From UBA7672 sp044224605 (lineage in GTDB: Bacteria; Pseudomonadota; Alphaproteobacteria; Caulobacterales; Hyphomonadaceae), in NCBI GenBank assembly GCA_044224605.1, contig JBGAKC010000025.1, forward strand, positions 8,709-72,708: a stretch of DNA of 64,000 nucleotides, written 5' to 3'. Under the pieces are notes generated by a model, which was not told where the DNA came from, searched no databases, and saw only the letters and a list, made by a program, of their open reading frames with translations. Each line of letters opens with the position of its first letter. Positions within the stretch are counted from its first letter, which is position 1. Below, in pieces: positions 27,375 through 35,777 of the stretch. Both the position numbers and the translations under genes were made by a program.

Positions 27375-29237
27375 CTGACGAGGCATCATTATCTTGCGCT
27401 GCTGGCGCCGCTGGCCCTGCTGCTCACCGCCTGCTCGGAGGAAGCTGCTTCGGCCTCGCCCACGCCACAGCGCCCGGGCTTCTCGGTTCCGGCAGGCGGC
27501 CTCGCCATGCCCCACCTGCAGGTGAAGATGCGCGACGGCGCGCGCCTCGACACCTCTGTCTGGCTCCCCGCAGCCAGCGGCAAGTTCCCCGTCGTCCTCA
27601 CGCGCACGCCCTACGAGACGGAGATGGGTTCGTTCCAGACGCGCCTGCTCAATGAAGGCTATGCCGTCGTTGAGCAGCATGAGCGCGGCCGCTACCTCTC
27701 CGAAGGCGAGATGCGCATGCTCGGCCGCGCCGACGAGGATGGCTGGGACACGCTCGACTGGATCACGCACCAGCCCTGGTCGAACGGCAGGATCGGCACC
27801 TATGGCTGCTCGTCCTCGGCGGAGAACCAGCTGAAGCTCGCCTCGCTCGGCCATCCGGCGCACAAGGCGATGGTGGCAGGCTCGCCCGGCGTCGGCATCG
27901 CGAAGATCGGCCCGCACCATGAGCAGGGCAATTTCTGGCGCGGCGGCGCCTGGCAGATGGGCTGGGCCAATTATTTCTTCGAGGAGATGTATCTCAACTG
28001 GCCGCAACTCCCCGCCGGTCTCTCCGACATCGACCGCACCCGTGCGACGAGCGGATACAAATTCCCAAAGATGCCGGTGATCCCGCAGGAGACCTATGAC
28101 AGGGTCCGCTTGACCCTGCCGATGATCGATCTTGCGAAAGCCGCAGGCGCGCCGGACACCGAGCTTGAGGAATATCTCGCGCGCGGTCCGGCGGGCGCCG
28201 TGTGGGCAGAGGACCGCGTCACCGACAAGGACGTCATCAAGGTCCCGGTGCTCTGGGCCGATGCGCTTTACGATATTTCTTCGCCCGCGGGCGCCGCCTT
28301 CTTCGAAAAGACGCGGAAGGAAAATCCGGCAGGCAAGGCCGCCATCATTCTCACCAACGGCCAGCATTGCTCGTTCAATCGTCCGCGTACGAAGATCGGC
28401 GAGCGCGATCTCGGCAACGCGACGTTCGACTGGAACGGCATGGCGCTCGCCTGGCTCGATCGCTGGCTGAAGGATGATGTATCCGCGCCCACGCCCAAAT
28501 CGCCTGTGCGCGCCTACATGGCGGGATCGAACCAGTGGATGGAATTCGGCGGCGTGCCGACGGCGAATGCGAAGACCGGCCTCACACTGTTCCTATCCAG
28601 CGGCGGCAAGGCCAACACGCTGGATGGCGATGGCGCGCTTCTTTCCGTCGCCCCGAAGAAGGCTGCTGGGGACCGCTTCATCTACGACCCGGCCGACCCG
28701 GTCATCGCGCACGGCGGCCAGATCTCCGGCATGGGCACGGACCAGGAGGATGGCGCCTTCGACCAGCGCGCCATCGAGAAACGCCCTGACGTACTCGTCT
28801 ATACGACCCCGCCGCTCGAGAAGGACACCCCCGTCTTCGGCTATGTGACGGCGCAGCTCTACGTCGCCTCCGATGCGCCCGACACGGATTTCACCGTGAA
28901 ACTGGTCGATGTCGCGCCCGATGGAACCGCGTGGAACCTGTCCGATACGATCCAGCGGATGCGCTATCGCGAGGGCGAGGCGAAGCAGGTCTTCATGAAG
29001 CCCGGCCAGACCTATGCAATCTCTCCGCCGCCCATGCTGGTCGCGAATACGTTCCTCAAGGGCCACGCGATCCGCATTGAAGTCTCATCGAGCAACTTCC
29101 CGACCTATGCGCGCGCCCTCAACACGGCCAAAGATCCCTACACCTCGAGCGAGATGCGCATCGCCAACAATCAGATACTGCATGGCCCCGGCAAGCTCTC
29201 GAAGATCGTGCTGCCGGTACAACCTGTCACACAGTGA
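27375..29237 (+). CDS. CocE/NonD-family hydrolase lipoprotein, probably with a CTG start
   Basis: A CTG at 27375 follows a strong Shine-Dalgarno GGAGGGG. It gives a 620-residue protein with a compact lipoprotein leader, MTRHHYLALLAPLALLLTAC. The nearest upstream ATG (27264) would put 37 polar residues before the leader, and the next ATG would remove it. The body is an alpha/beta hydrolase of the CocE/X-Pro dipeptidyl-peptidase type: VKMRDGARLDTSVWLP, the nucleophile region GTYGCSSSAENQ, and a C-terminal jelly-roll domain (FGYVTAQLYVASDAPDTDFT). Family members cleave esters or acyl-amino bonds. The substrate is unknown. It should sit on the outer or inner membrane facing the periplasm. Confidence 0.85.
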   Translation: MTRHHYLALLAPLALLLTACSEEAASASPTPQRPGFSVPAGGLAMPHLQVKMRDGARLDTSVWLPAASGKFPVVLTRTPYETEMGSFQTRLLNEGYAVVEQHERGRYLSEGEMRMLGRADEDGWDTLDWITHQPWSNGRIGTYGCSSSAENQLKLASLGHPAHKAMVAGSPGVGIAKIGPHHEQGNFWRGGAWQMGWANYFFEEMYLNWPQLPAGLSDIDRTRATSGYKFPKMPVIPQETYDRVRLTLPMIDLAKAAGAPDTELEEYLARGPAGAVWAEDRVTDKDVIKVPVLWADALYDISSPAGAAFFEKTRKENPAGKAAIILTNGQHCSFNRPRTKIGERDLGNATFDWNGMALAWLDRWLKDDVSAPTPKSPVRAYMAGSNQWMEFGGVPTANAKTGLTLFLSSGGKANTLDGDGALLSVAPKKAAGDRFIYDPADPVIAHGGQISGMGTDQEDGAFDQRAIEKRPDVLVYTTPPLEKDTPVFGYVTAQLYVASDAPDTDFTVKLVDVAPDGTAWNLSDTIQRMRYREGEAKQVFMKPGQTYAISPPPMLVANTFLKGHAIRIEVSSSNFPTYARALNTAKDPYTSSEMRIANNQILHGPGKLSKIVLPVQPVTQ

Positions 29238-29281
29238 CGTGCGCTGAGACATCGCGCTGAAGTCATGTGCTTTTCAGGAAG

Positions 29282-29319
29282 CTGTAATCCTCCTGTCATC
29301 TGCAGGGCGCGCTTAGTTT
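29282..29319 (+). promoter_or_regulatory. Pho-box-like site with promoter before the cytochrome c gene
   Basis: CTGTAAT (29282-29288) and CTGTCAT (29293-29299) are direct repeats spaced by four bases, matching the PhoB binding site at 13 of 14 positions. A possible -10 (TTAGTT) starts 14 bp after the second repeat, close to the spacing seen in PhoB-activated promoters where the box replaces the -35 element. The site lies 52 bp upstream of the ATG at 29351. Confidence 0.45.
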
Positions 29320-29350
29320 CCTGTCTTCCAGGGACGCAGGAGATGTTCGC

Positions 29351-29932
29351 ATGAAACGCTGCCTCATGTTCGCCGCCGTGCTGGCGCTCGCCGCCTGTTC
29401 GCCGAAGCCGGCTGACCCCGCCAAGCCTGGCGAGCCGGCGGCGCCCGCAGCGCCCTCAGCGCCTGCGCCCGAGGCCGCCATCGCGCCGGACGTCGCCGCC
29501 GCGATGGCCAGCGGCGCGGGCGACCCGCGCATCCCGACCGTCGATCCCGCATCGATCACCGACAAGTCGAGCATCGGCGAGGTGATGCATGCCTTCGTCA
29601 TCCCCGGCTCCGAGACGCTGTTCGCCGCCGAGACGGAAGGCGCGCCGGCCGATGAAGCCGGATGGGCGAAGCTCCAGAAAGGCGCGGCCGACGTGATCCA
29701 TGGCGCCGAGCTGCTCAAGGCGCCTGGACGCTCGAAAGGCGCGGCGTGGGACGACACGCTCGACACTGTCATCAAGGCGACCAAGGCGACGGCGGCGGCG
29801 CTGGCCAGCAAGAACGCCGATGATCTCGTCTTCACCGACGGCGACATGATGGCCGGTTGCACCGCCTGCCACCAGAAGTTCCGTGACCAGAAGCCGCCCG
29901 AAGGCCACCTGATCGAGCAGAAGCCAAACTAG
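29351..29932 (+). CDS. c-type cytochrome lipoprotein (class II-like)
   Basis: The 193-residue protein begins with the lipoprotein leader MKRCLMFAAVLALAAC. An Ala/Pro-rich linker of about 30 residues follows. A helical domain ends in the heme motif MAGCTACHQKFR near residue 176. A single CxxCH near the C-terminus followed by a phenylalanine is the arrangement of cytochrome c'-type (class II) proteins, which bind heme in a four-helix bundle and can bind NO or CO. It would be anchored on the periplasmic side of a membrane. A Pho-box-like site lies upstream. Its stop overlaps that of the convergent DUF1287 gene. Confidence 0.85.
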   Translation: MKRCLMFAAVLALAACSPKPADPAKPGEPAAPAAPSAPAPEAAIAPDVAAAMASGAGDPRIPTVDPASITDKSSIGEVMHAFVIPGSETLFAAETEGAPADEAGWAKLQKGAADVIHGAELLKAPGRSKGAAWDDTLDTVIKATKATAAALASKNADDLVFTDGDMMAGCTACHQKFRDQKPPEGHLIEQKPN

Positions 29933-30537
29933 CTCCAGCTCTCGAACCGGAACCAGCCCGTCATTGGCCAGTCAAACAGGCACGGTTCCTCGCGCGTGCC
30001 TGCGCCGATATTGTGCGCGATGAGTGGTTGTCCGTTAAGCGTCTTGCGGGTCACGATCCCGATGTGCGGCAGGCCGCCGCCGGTAAGCCGCCAGCTCACT
30101 ATATCGCCCGGCTTGTAGTCGGCTGCGGTCTTGCTGAGCGTCCGCGCCCCGCCCTTGCGTTTGAAATATGTTTCGAGGTTCGGCACGCGGCGATGATCGA
30201 TATTGCGGTCCGGCCGCTTGAGGCCCCACATCTTCGGATAGGCATCGAAGTGCGCGGCCATGTCCTCGTGGACCTCGACCTGCAGGTCGACGCCGGCATG
30301 GCGGAAGGCGCGGATCACCGTGTCGGTGCACACGCCGCGATCGTCCGGCACGTCGCCCATCGGATAGGCCAGCACGACATAGGCCGGATCATAGACCTCG
30401 GCCTTCTTCGCGCGCGCTTCAGCCCCGGCCGCGATCTTGAGCGGGAAGGCGAGCTCCTGCCGGGCCAGCGCCGCAGGCGCAAGGCAGGCAGCGCCAAGCC
30501 CGGCGAGAACAAGACGGCGGGTGCTGACGGCGGACAT
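29929..30537 (-). CDS. DUF1287 exported protein
   Basis: From the ATG at 30537 the protein has 202 residues and a leader with twin arginines, STRRLVLAGLGAACLAPAALA, which could be Tat- or Sec-exported. The mature part has AYPMGDVPDDRGVCTDTVIR, PKMWGLKRPDRNIDHRRVPN, GDIVSWRLTGGGLPHIGIV and PLIAHNIGAGTREEPCLF. The Cys of GVCTDT and the His of LPHIGIV match the DUF1287 family, which looks like an NlpC/P60-type cysteine peptidase fold. The substrate is probably a cell-wall peptide, but this is inference. It is convergent with the cytochrome gene. Confidence 0.85.
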   Translation of the reverse strand: MSAVSTRRLVLAGLGAACLAPAALARQELAFPLKIAAGAEARAKKAEVYDPAYVVLAYPMGDVPDDRGVCTDTVIRAFRHAGVDLQVEVHEDMAAHFDAYPKMWGLKRPDRNIDHRRVPNLETYFKRKGGARTLSKTAADYKPGDIVSWRLTGGGLPHIGIVTRKTLNGQPLIAHNIGAGTREEPCLFDWPMTGWFRFESWS

Positions 30538-30654
30538 GAAGACCCCTTGAGACTGCGTGATGGCATCGTACAATGTCATCGCGAGACGTCAGGGGGCCAA
30601 AGGATTGCGGCGCCGCCGCGGCCGAAAGCCGGCGTGAGGCCGGCTTCAGCAGCG

Positions 30655-31347
30655 CTAGCCGAGCTTCTTGATGATGCCCATGTGCGTGAGCAGGATGAGG
30701 ACGCCGCCGGCGACTGTGATGAGCATGCCGGGCGTGACCGCAAAACCGATGAAGCCGATGCCGCCCATGCCGCCCGCGCCGAACGCGGCCGCCATGCTTG
30801 CCGCCTCCTGGTACATCTGCGGGGCGACAATGCCTGCAAGGAATGGCAGCACGATCGGCCCACCGATCGCAACCGCAGCCGTGATCAGCCGGAACTGCGC
30901 CGTCATCGCGTTGTTGGTGAGCTCGAAGAAGATCAGCACGCCAGCGACGACCGGAATGAAGAACAGGAGGGCGATGAAGATCGCGCTGATGCCGATCCCC
31001 GTGCCGAAGGGACCGCTCATCTGCCCGAGCGCGCCCAGCGTCGAGAGATAGCCTGCGATAAGAGACCCGAGGATCACGATCGCGGCCCAGATCACATTCG
31101 GCTTGGCAAGAATGCCGGCCACCGTCGGATTGGACGCCATGGCGGAGAGATCGACGCTTGCGCTTGCGGTTGTGACGTAGATGTTCTTGGCGTTGGCGCC
31201 GTCGACCTCGAAGTCGACATTGTCGCCAGGCTTGGCCGGCGCTCCGCTTTTGAATTCCGCCGCCGTGAAATTGTAGCGCTGTCCGCCTTCACCACTGATC
31301 GCGCCTGTGCCGCTGGCGGCGTCGAACCCAAGTACCTTGCCCTTCAT
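30655..31347 (-). CDS. membrane protein with N-terminal cold-shock-like OB domain
   Basis: From the ATG at 31347 the protein has 230 residues. The first 65 residues, starting MKGKVLGFDAASGTGAISGE, with RYNFTAAEF and PGDNVDFEVDG after it, resemble a cold-shock/OB-fold domain. The rest has about four membrane helices (VIWAAIVILGSLIAGYL, IFIALLFFIPVVAGVLIFF, GPIVLPFLAGIVAP and ITVAGGVLILLTHMGII). Cold-shock-like domains fused to membrane segments occur in several uncharacterised families. Whether this one binds nucleic acid is unknown. The aromatic RNA-binding motifs of true cold-shock proteins are mostly missing. Confidence 0.6.
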   Translation of the reverse strand: MKGKVLGFDAASGTGAISGEGGQRYNFTAAEFKSGAPAKPGDNVDFEVDGANAKNIYVTTASASVDLSAMASNPTVAGILAKPNVIWAAIVILGSLIAGYLSTLGALGQMSGPFGTGIGISAIFIALLFFIPVVAGVLIFFELTNNAMTAQFRLITAAVAIGGPIVLPFLAGIVAPQMYQEAASMAAAFGAGGMGGIGFIGFAVTPGMLITVAGGVLILLTHMGIIKKLG

Positions 31348-31610
31348 GTCGCCCAATCCCCTGAAGAATTTCCAAGATAGGTCAAATACATAGCAAACTG
31401 CGACAATTTGCGCAACGCGGGGTTTGCCGGCCGCAAACGCGTCGAAGCCAAGCGATCAAGGTTTCATCGCCATAATTCGCCTCGCAGGCACACGCGCGAG
31501 CGCGTCCTGCTTAACCCTTCCTCAACCGAATACCGGGTCCGGCGACACCGCGCGTTAAGCTTGCTCGGGCATAAACGGCACAACGCAAAATGCGCCGGTA
31601 GGGTCGAACT

Positions 31611-32474
31611 ATGTTCCAGATCATCGGGGTGGTGGTTGTCTTCGCGATGGTGTTCGGCGGCTTCCTGCTCGCCGGCGGCCATTTCGACGTCATCATCAAG
31701 GCCGCTCCCTTCGAGATGATGATGATCGGCGGCGCCGCTGTCGGCGCCTTCCTGATCGGCAACTCGTTCAAGACCGTGATGGCCGCGGGCGCCGGCTTCG
31801 GCAAGATCATGGGCGGGTGCAAGTGGAAGCCCAAGGACTACACCGACTTGCTGTCATTGCTATTCGTGCTGACGAAGACAATGAAGACAAAGGGCGTGGT
31901 GGCGATCGAACAGCACATCGAGAACCCGAAAGAGTCCACGATCTTCCAGAACTATCCGAAGATCCTGAAAGACCACTTCGCGACCGATCTCATCTGCGAC
32001 ACGCTGCGCATGATGACGATGAACCTCGAGGACCCGCACCAGGTCGAGGAAGTCATCGACAAGCAGATCGAGAAACACCACCACGAGGCTCACAAGGCCA
32101 GCCACGCCATCCAGAACATGGCCGACGCCCTGCCCGCGCTGGGCATCGTGGCCGCCGTGCTCGGCATCATCAAGACGATGGGCGCGATCTCGCAGCCGCC
32201 GGAATATCTCGGCAAGCTGATCGGCTCGGCGCTCGTCGGCACGTTCCTCGGCGTGTTCCTCGCCTACGGCTTCGTCGGTCCGTTCGCCGCCCGCATGGGG
32301 CAGGTGATCGACGAGGAAGGCCAGTTTTACAAGATCATCAAGGATGTGCTCGTCGCCCACCTGCACGGCAACGCCGCCCAGGTCTCCGTCGAGATCGGCC
32401 GCGGCCAGATCCCCAGCGAGGCGCAACCCTCCTTCGCCGAGCTCGAGGAAGCGCTCAACGGCGTCAGCGTCTAA
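31611..32474 (+). CDS. motA: flagellar motor stator protein MotA
   Basis: The 287-residue protein has four membrane segments, starting FQIIGVVVVFAMVFGGFLL. Family features include FEMMMIGGAAVGAFLIGN, the cytoplasmic loop with conserved charged residues, and ALPALGIVAAVLGIIKTMG near residue 175. MotA and MotB form the proton-driven stator that turns the flagellum. No motB is next to it in the window, as is also the case in Caulobacter. A terminator follows at 32499. Confidence 0.93.
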   Translation: MFQIIGVVVVFAMVFGGFLLAGGHFDVIIKAAPFEMMMIGGAAVGAFLIGNSFKTVMAAGAGFGKIMGGCKWKPKDYTDLLSLLFVLTKTMKTKGVVAIEQHIENPKESTIFQNYPKILKDHFATDLICDTLRMMTMNLEDPHQVEEVIDKQIEKHHHEAHKASHAIQNMADALPALGIVAAVLGIIKTMGAISQPPEYLGKLIGSALVGTFLGVFLAYGFVGPFAARMGQVIDEEGQFYKIIKDVLVAHLHGNAAQVSVEIGRGQIPSEAQPSFAELEEALNGVSV

Positions 32475-32498
32475 CGGTTTACTCCCCGACTGCCATGA

Positions 32499-32532
32499 CG
32501 GCCCGGCCTCCGACGCCGGGCCGCTTTCTTTT
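32499..32532 (+). terminator. rho-independent terminator after motA
   Basis: Arms CGGCCCGGC (32499-32507) and GCCGGGCCG (32515-32523) pair perfectly around a 7-base loop and are followed by CTTTCTTTTG. Confidence 0.8.
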
Positions 32533-32599
32533 GCGGATTGCGTGCGCTCGCGCATCGCACCATCCTGCAAACCGTTGGGACATGGGGTTGGAGACGGAC

Positions 32600-33469
32600 G
32601 TGAACCACGCCTGCGCATCGCGTCCGATTTTCGCTGCGGCTTTCGTCCTGCTCTTCTCCGCCTGCGCAAGCTATCCCACGCTGGCCGAGCGCTCCGCCCT
32701 GCTTCAGCCGACGATGGAATACTACGAGCCCGAGCCCGGCGGCGGGCCGGCGCCGCTGGTGATCCTCACTTCCGGCTGTGGCGGGCTCAACGGCCTGCAA
32801 GGGCCGAAGACCATCATGAAGAACTACGCCGCCGCTGCGAACCGGGCCGGCGCCTATGTCGCCGTAATGGATAGCTTCGCCTCACGTGACATCGACTTCA
32901 AGACGTCCGTGAATATGGTCTGCTCCGGCATCCAGCTGCGGGGAGATGAACGCGCCGGCGACATCATCGCAGCTGAAGCGCTCGCCCGACTGCACTGGAA
33001 CATACCCTTCACCGGCGTCATCCTCGGCGGATGGAGCCACGGCGGATGGACCGTGATGGAGCTCCTTTCCGCCGGACCGAAGGCGACAACGATCGGAGGC
33101 TTCAAGGTTGGGACGCCGCCGCCCGCGCTATCGCCGGATGCGGTGGCGCTCTATTATCCCTATTGCGGCTTCTTCAATTCTGCGGGTCGCAGCAGGTGGG
33201 CATTCAACGGCCCGCTGTTGCTGCTGATGCCCGGCCTTCAGCCGGGAGCGACGTCAGGCGAGTGTGTCGATGAAGTGAAACGCGCGCGGGGCGGCCTTGA
33301 TGGCGTGACGTTTGCGGGTTTCCCCGCCAACACGCACGCCTTCGACGAGGAAGATCAGATCCCCGGATCGGAGTTCGCCTATGATCCCGAAGCGACCCGG
33401 AAGTCGCTGGCGTTGTTCGAGGACTTTGTTAGGGCGCAGGTCGAGCGGCTGAAACCGGCCAAACCCTAG
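32600..33469 (+). CDS. dienelactone hydrolase-like lipoprotein
   Basis: A GTG at 32600 preceded by GGAG (32590-32593) gives 289 residues; an ATG at 32582 in the same frame is an alternative. The leader PIFAAAFVLLFSAC ends in a lipobox-like cysteine. The body has the pattern of dienelactone hydrolase-type alpha/beta hydrolases: PAPLVILTSGCGGLNGLQGP, VILGGWSHGGWTVMELL with the nucleophile Ser, and FPANTHAFDEED with the His. The substrate is unknown. It is convergent with folC, and the stops overlap. Confidence 0.75.
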   Translation: MNHACASRPIFAAAFVLLFSACASYPTLAERSALLQPTMEYYEPEPGGGPAPLVILTSGCGGLNGLQGPKTIMKNYAAAANRAGAYVAVMDSFASRDIDFKTSVNMVCSGIQLRGDERAGDIIAAEALARLHWNIPFTGVILGGWSHGGWTVMELLSAGPKATTIGGFKVGTPPPALSPDAVALYYPYCGFFNSAGRSRWAFNGPLLLLMPGLQPGATSGECVDEVKRARGGLDGVTFAGFPANTHAFDEEDQIPGSEFAYDPEATRKSLALFEDFVRAQVERLKPAKP

Positions 33470-34776
33470 TCAACCTGCTCGTCATTGGCGCCTAGCGCTG
33501 CCCCGCCCAGATAGACCGATCCGCAGATGAAGATGCGGTCTGCCCCGCCCTCGCGGGCGATGCGCACTGCTTCGATGAAGCTGTCTGCGACCTGCGCCTT
33601 GCCGCCCAGCGTGGTGGCGATCCCGGCCAGATGGCGCGGATCAGCGCCGGGGCCGCCCTCCTGTCCGCCGCTGTCGGGCAATGGGCAGACGAACATGTCG
33701 TCAGCCACGGGGACAAGCTCGCTTAATACGGCCTCGACGTCCTTGACCGCCTGGATCGCGAGCACGAGGGCCACGCGTTCACCCGGCGTGCGCGAGGAAC
33801 GGATCGAGGCGGCCAATGTCGCAGCCCCGCCGGGATTGTGGGCTGCGTCCACCCAGACGGCGGCGTCTCCCGCCAGCGGGCCGGGCTTCAGGCGCTGCTG
33901 GCGGGCGGGCCATGTCACTTCACGAAGACCAGCCGACATCTGCTGTGGCGAGATGCGCGTTTCTCCGATCGCTTCCAGCGTGGCGCAGGCAGCCCCGGCG
34001 TTCTGCACCTGATGCCTGCCGTGCAGACCCAGCCAGGGCGAGCGAACGCTGAGCTTGCGGCCCTCATAGACGAACGCATCGCCTTGCCAGCGCGCCGTCC
34101 AGTCATCCCCGGACTGGTAGATCGGCGCGGCCGTGGCGCGCGCTTCCTCGCGCAGCACGCCGAGCGCCAGCGCAGGCTGTTCGGAAATGATCGCGGGCGC
34201 GCCCTGCCGGAAGATGCCCGCCTTCAGCCGCGCGATGGCGGCGACGCCCGAAAGGCCGAACAGGGTTTCGTGGTCGCGACTGATCGGCGTCACGATCGTG
34301 GCGGCCGGCCGCGCCATGACGTTGGTTGCGTCTGTCGCCCCGCCTGCGCCGACTTCGATGATCGAGAGATCGGCGGGTATTTCAGAGAACAGTTTGAAGG
34401 CGGCGGCGGTCAGCGCCTCGAAATAGGTGAGACCTTCCGTGCGCCGCCAGATCTCGGCCAGCACGCTCGCCAGCTGCGCATCGCCGACCAGCTTTCCAGC
34501 GAGGCGGATGCGCTCGTTGACGCGAATGAGGTGCGGGGATGTGAAAACGTGGACCTTCAGGCCCGCCGCCTCGGCCATTGCGCGGAGGAACGCGCCCGTG
34601 GAGCCCTTGCCGTTGGTGCCGGTGATGTGGATCGCAGGCGGTATCCGATCCTGGGGATCGCCCAGTTCGACCAATGCCTTGCGGATATGCGCCGTGCCGA
34701 ACGCCGGAGACGTCCGCCCGCTCGCGCCCGCGCGAAACCTGTCGAGTTCATGAGCTACGATCGGCGCGTCAGCCAA
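33466..34776 (-). CDS. folC: bifunctional folylpolyglutamate/dihydrofolate synthase
   Basis: The 436-residue protein starts at a TTG (34776); no ATG is near. Family motifs include the nucleotide loop HITGTNGKGSTGAFL, VFTSPHLIRVNERIRL, IIEVGAGGATDATNV and the C-terminal WVDAAHNPGGAATLAASI. FolC joins glutamate to dihydropteroate and extends the polyglutamate tail of folates. It is the last gene of the trpA-accD-folC series, separated from accD by about 100 bp, as is usual in the group. Confidence 0.93.
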   Translation of the reverse strand: MADAPIVAHELDRFRAGASGRTSPAFGTAHIRKALVELGDPQDRIPPAIHITGTNGKGSTGAFLRAMAEAAGLKVHVFTSPHLIRVNERIRLAGKLVGDAQLASVLAEIWRRTEGLTYFEALTAAAFKLFSEIPADLSIIEVGAGGATDATNVMARPAATIVTPISRDHETLFGLSGVAAIARLKAGIFRQGAPAIISEQPALALGVLREEARATAAPIYQSGDDWTARWQGDAFVYEGRKLSVRSPWLGLHGRHQVQNAGAACATLEAIGETRISPQQMSAGLREVTWPARQQRLKPGPLAGDAAVWVDAAHNPGGAATLAASIRSSRTPGERVALVLAIQAVKDVEAVLSELVPVADDMFVCPLPDSGGQEGGPGADPRHLAGIATTLGGKAQVADSFIEAVRIAREGGADRIFICGSVYLGGAALGANDEQVD

Positions 34777-34877
34777 GTCCGTCTAATCTCCGTGGCGCGC
34801 GCAATCTAGTGTCGCCTTACAATACGGCAAACACCTTCCCGGCATGCGGGAGGTCAGCTTGCTTCCGGCAAGAAGAA

Positions 34878-35777
34878 TTACTTCGCTGCAGCCTCTTCGG
34901 CGGCAACCGCTTTCGAGCGGCGGCCACGCGCGGCCGGCATCAGCATGCCAAGAATGGCGCCGATGGTCGCCGTCAGCTCCTTGCGATGGCAGACAATGTC
35001 CACCATCCCGCGCTCGCGGAGGAATTCGGAGCGCTGGAAGCCTTCCGGCAGCTTCTCGCGAATCGTCTGCTCGATCACGCGCGGGCCGGTGAAGGCGAGC
35101 TGCGCGCCGGGCTCGGCGATCTGTACGTCGCCCAGCATGGCGTAGGACGCCAGCACGCCGCCCGATGTCGGGTCGGACAGGACGACGATGTAGGGGAGCT
35201 TGGCGCGCTTCACGTCCTGGATTGCCAGGACGGTGCGCGGCATCTGCATCAGCGCGAAGGACGATTCCTGCATGCGCGCGCCGCCCGAAGCGGTGACAAC
35301 AATGAGCGCCGCCTTGCGCGCGACAGCCGTCTCGGCCGCCTTGATGAAGGCCTCGCCGGCAGCCATGCCGAGCGAACCGCCCATGAAGGCGAAATCCTGG
35401 ACCAGGATCACAGCCTTGCGGCCATTGATCTCGCCATGGGCGGCGACCATGCAGTCGTCACGGCCCGTCTTGGCTTTCGCCGCCTTGAGGCGGTCGGTAT
35501 AGCGCTTGTCGTCCTTGAACTTGAGCGGGTCGCGCATCACCGGCGGCATCGGGATCTCGGTCCACAGCCCGCCGTCGAACATGTACTGGAAGCGCTGCTC
35601 CGGGCTGATGCGCATGTGCGCGCCCGACGGCGTCACCCAGTAGGCGCTCTCAAGCTCCTGCCGGTAGACCAGCTCACCCGTCTTGGGGCATTTGACCCAA
35701 AGGCTGTCGCCTTCGGTGTCATCCCGCTTGGCGAAGATGGACTTCAGGCCGGGCGGAAGGTTTGTAAGCCAGTTCAA
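34878..35777 (-). CDS. accD: acetyl-CoA carboxylase carboxyltransferase subunit beta
   Basis: The 299-residue protein begins at a TTG (35777) that overlaps the trpA stop (TTGA). The carboxyltransferase core includes LIVVTASGGARMQESSFALM, VVLSDPTSGGVLASYAML and FTGPRVIEQTIREKLPEGFQ. The N-terminal zinc finger is degenerate: LWVKCPKTGELVYRQEL and AYWVTPSGAHMRI keep only one of the four usual cysteines. I believe loss of these cysteines is common in alphaproteobacterial AccD, but it should be checked. AccD works with AccA to carboxylate acetyl-CoA, the first step of fatty-acid synthesis. Confidence 0.95.
   Translation of the reverse strand: MNWLTNLPPGLKSIFAKRDDTEGDSLWVKCPKTGELVYRQELESAYWVTPSGAHMRISPEQRFQYMFDGGLWTEIPMPPVMRDPLKFKDDKRYTDRLKAAKAKTGRDDCMVAAHGEINGRKAVILVQDFAFMGGSLGMAAGEAFIKAAETAVARKAALIVVTASGGARMQESSFALMQMPRTVLAIQDVKRAKLPYIVVLSDPTSGGVLASYAMLGDVQIAEPGAQLAFTGPRVIEQTIREKLPEGFQRSEFLRERGMVDIVCHRKELTATIGAILGMLMPAARGRRSKAVAAEEAAAK

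Noticed and set aside
31540..31610. A sigma-54-type promoter before motA (GGCAC and TGC elements).
   Set aside because: The two elements are 13 bases apart where 10 are needed, so the match is not credible.
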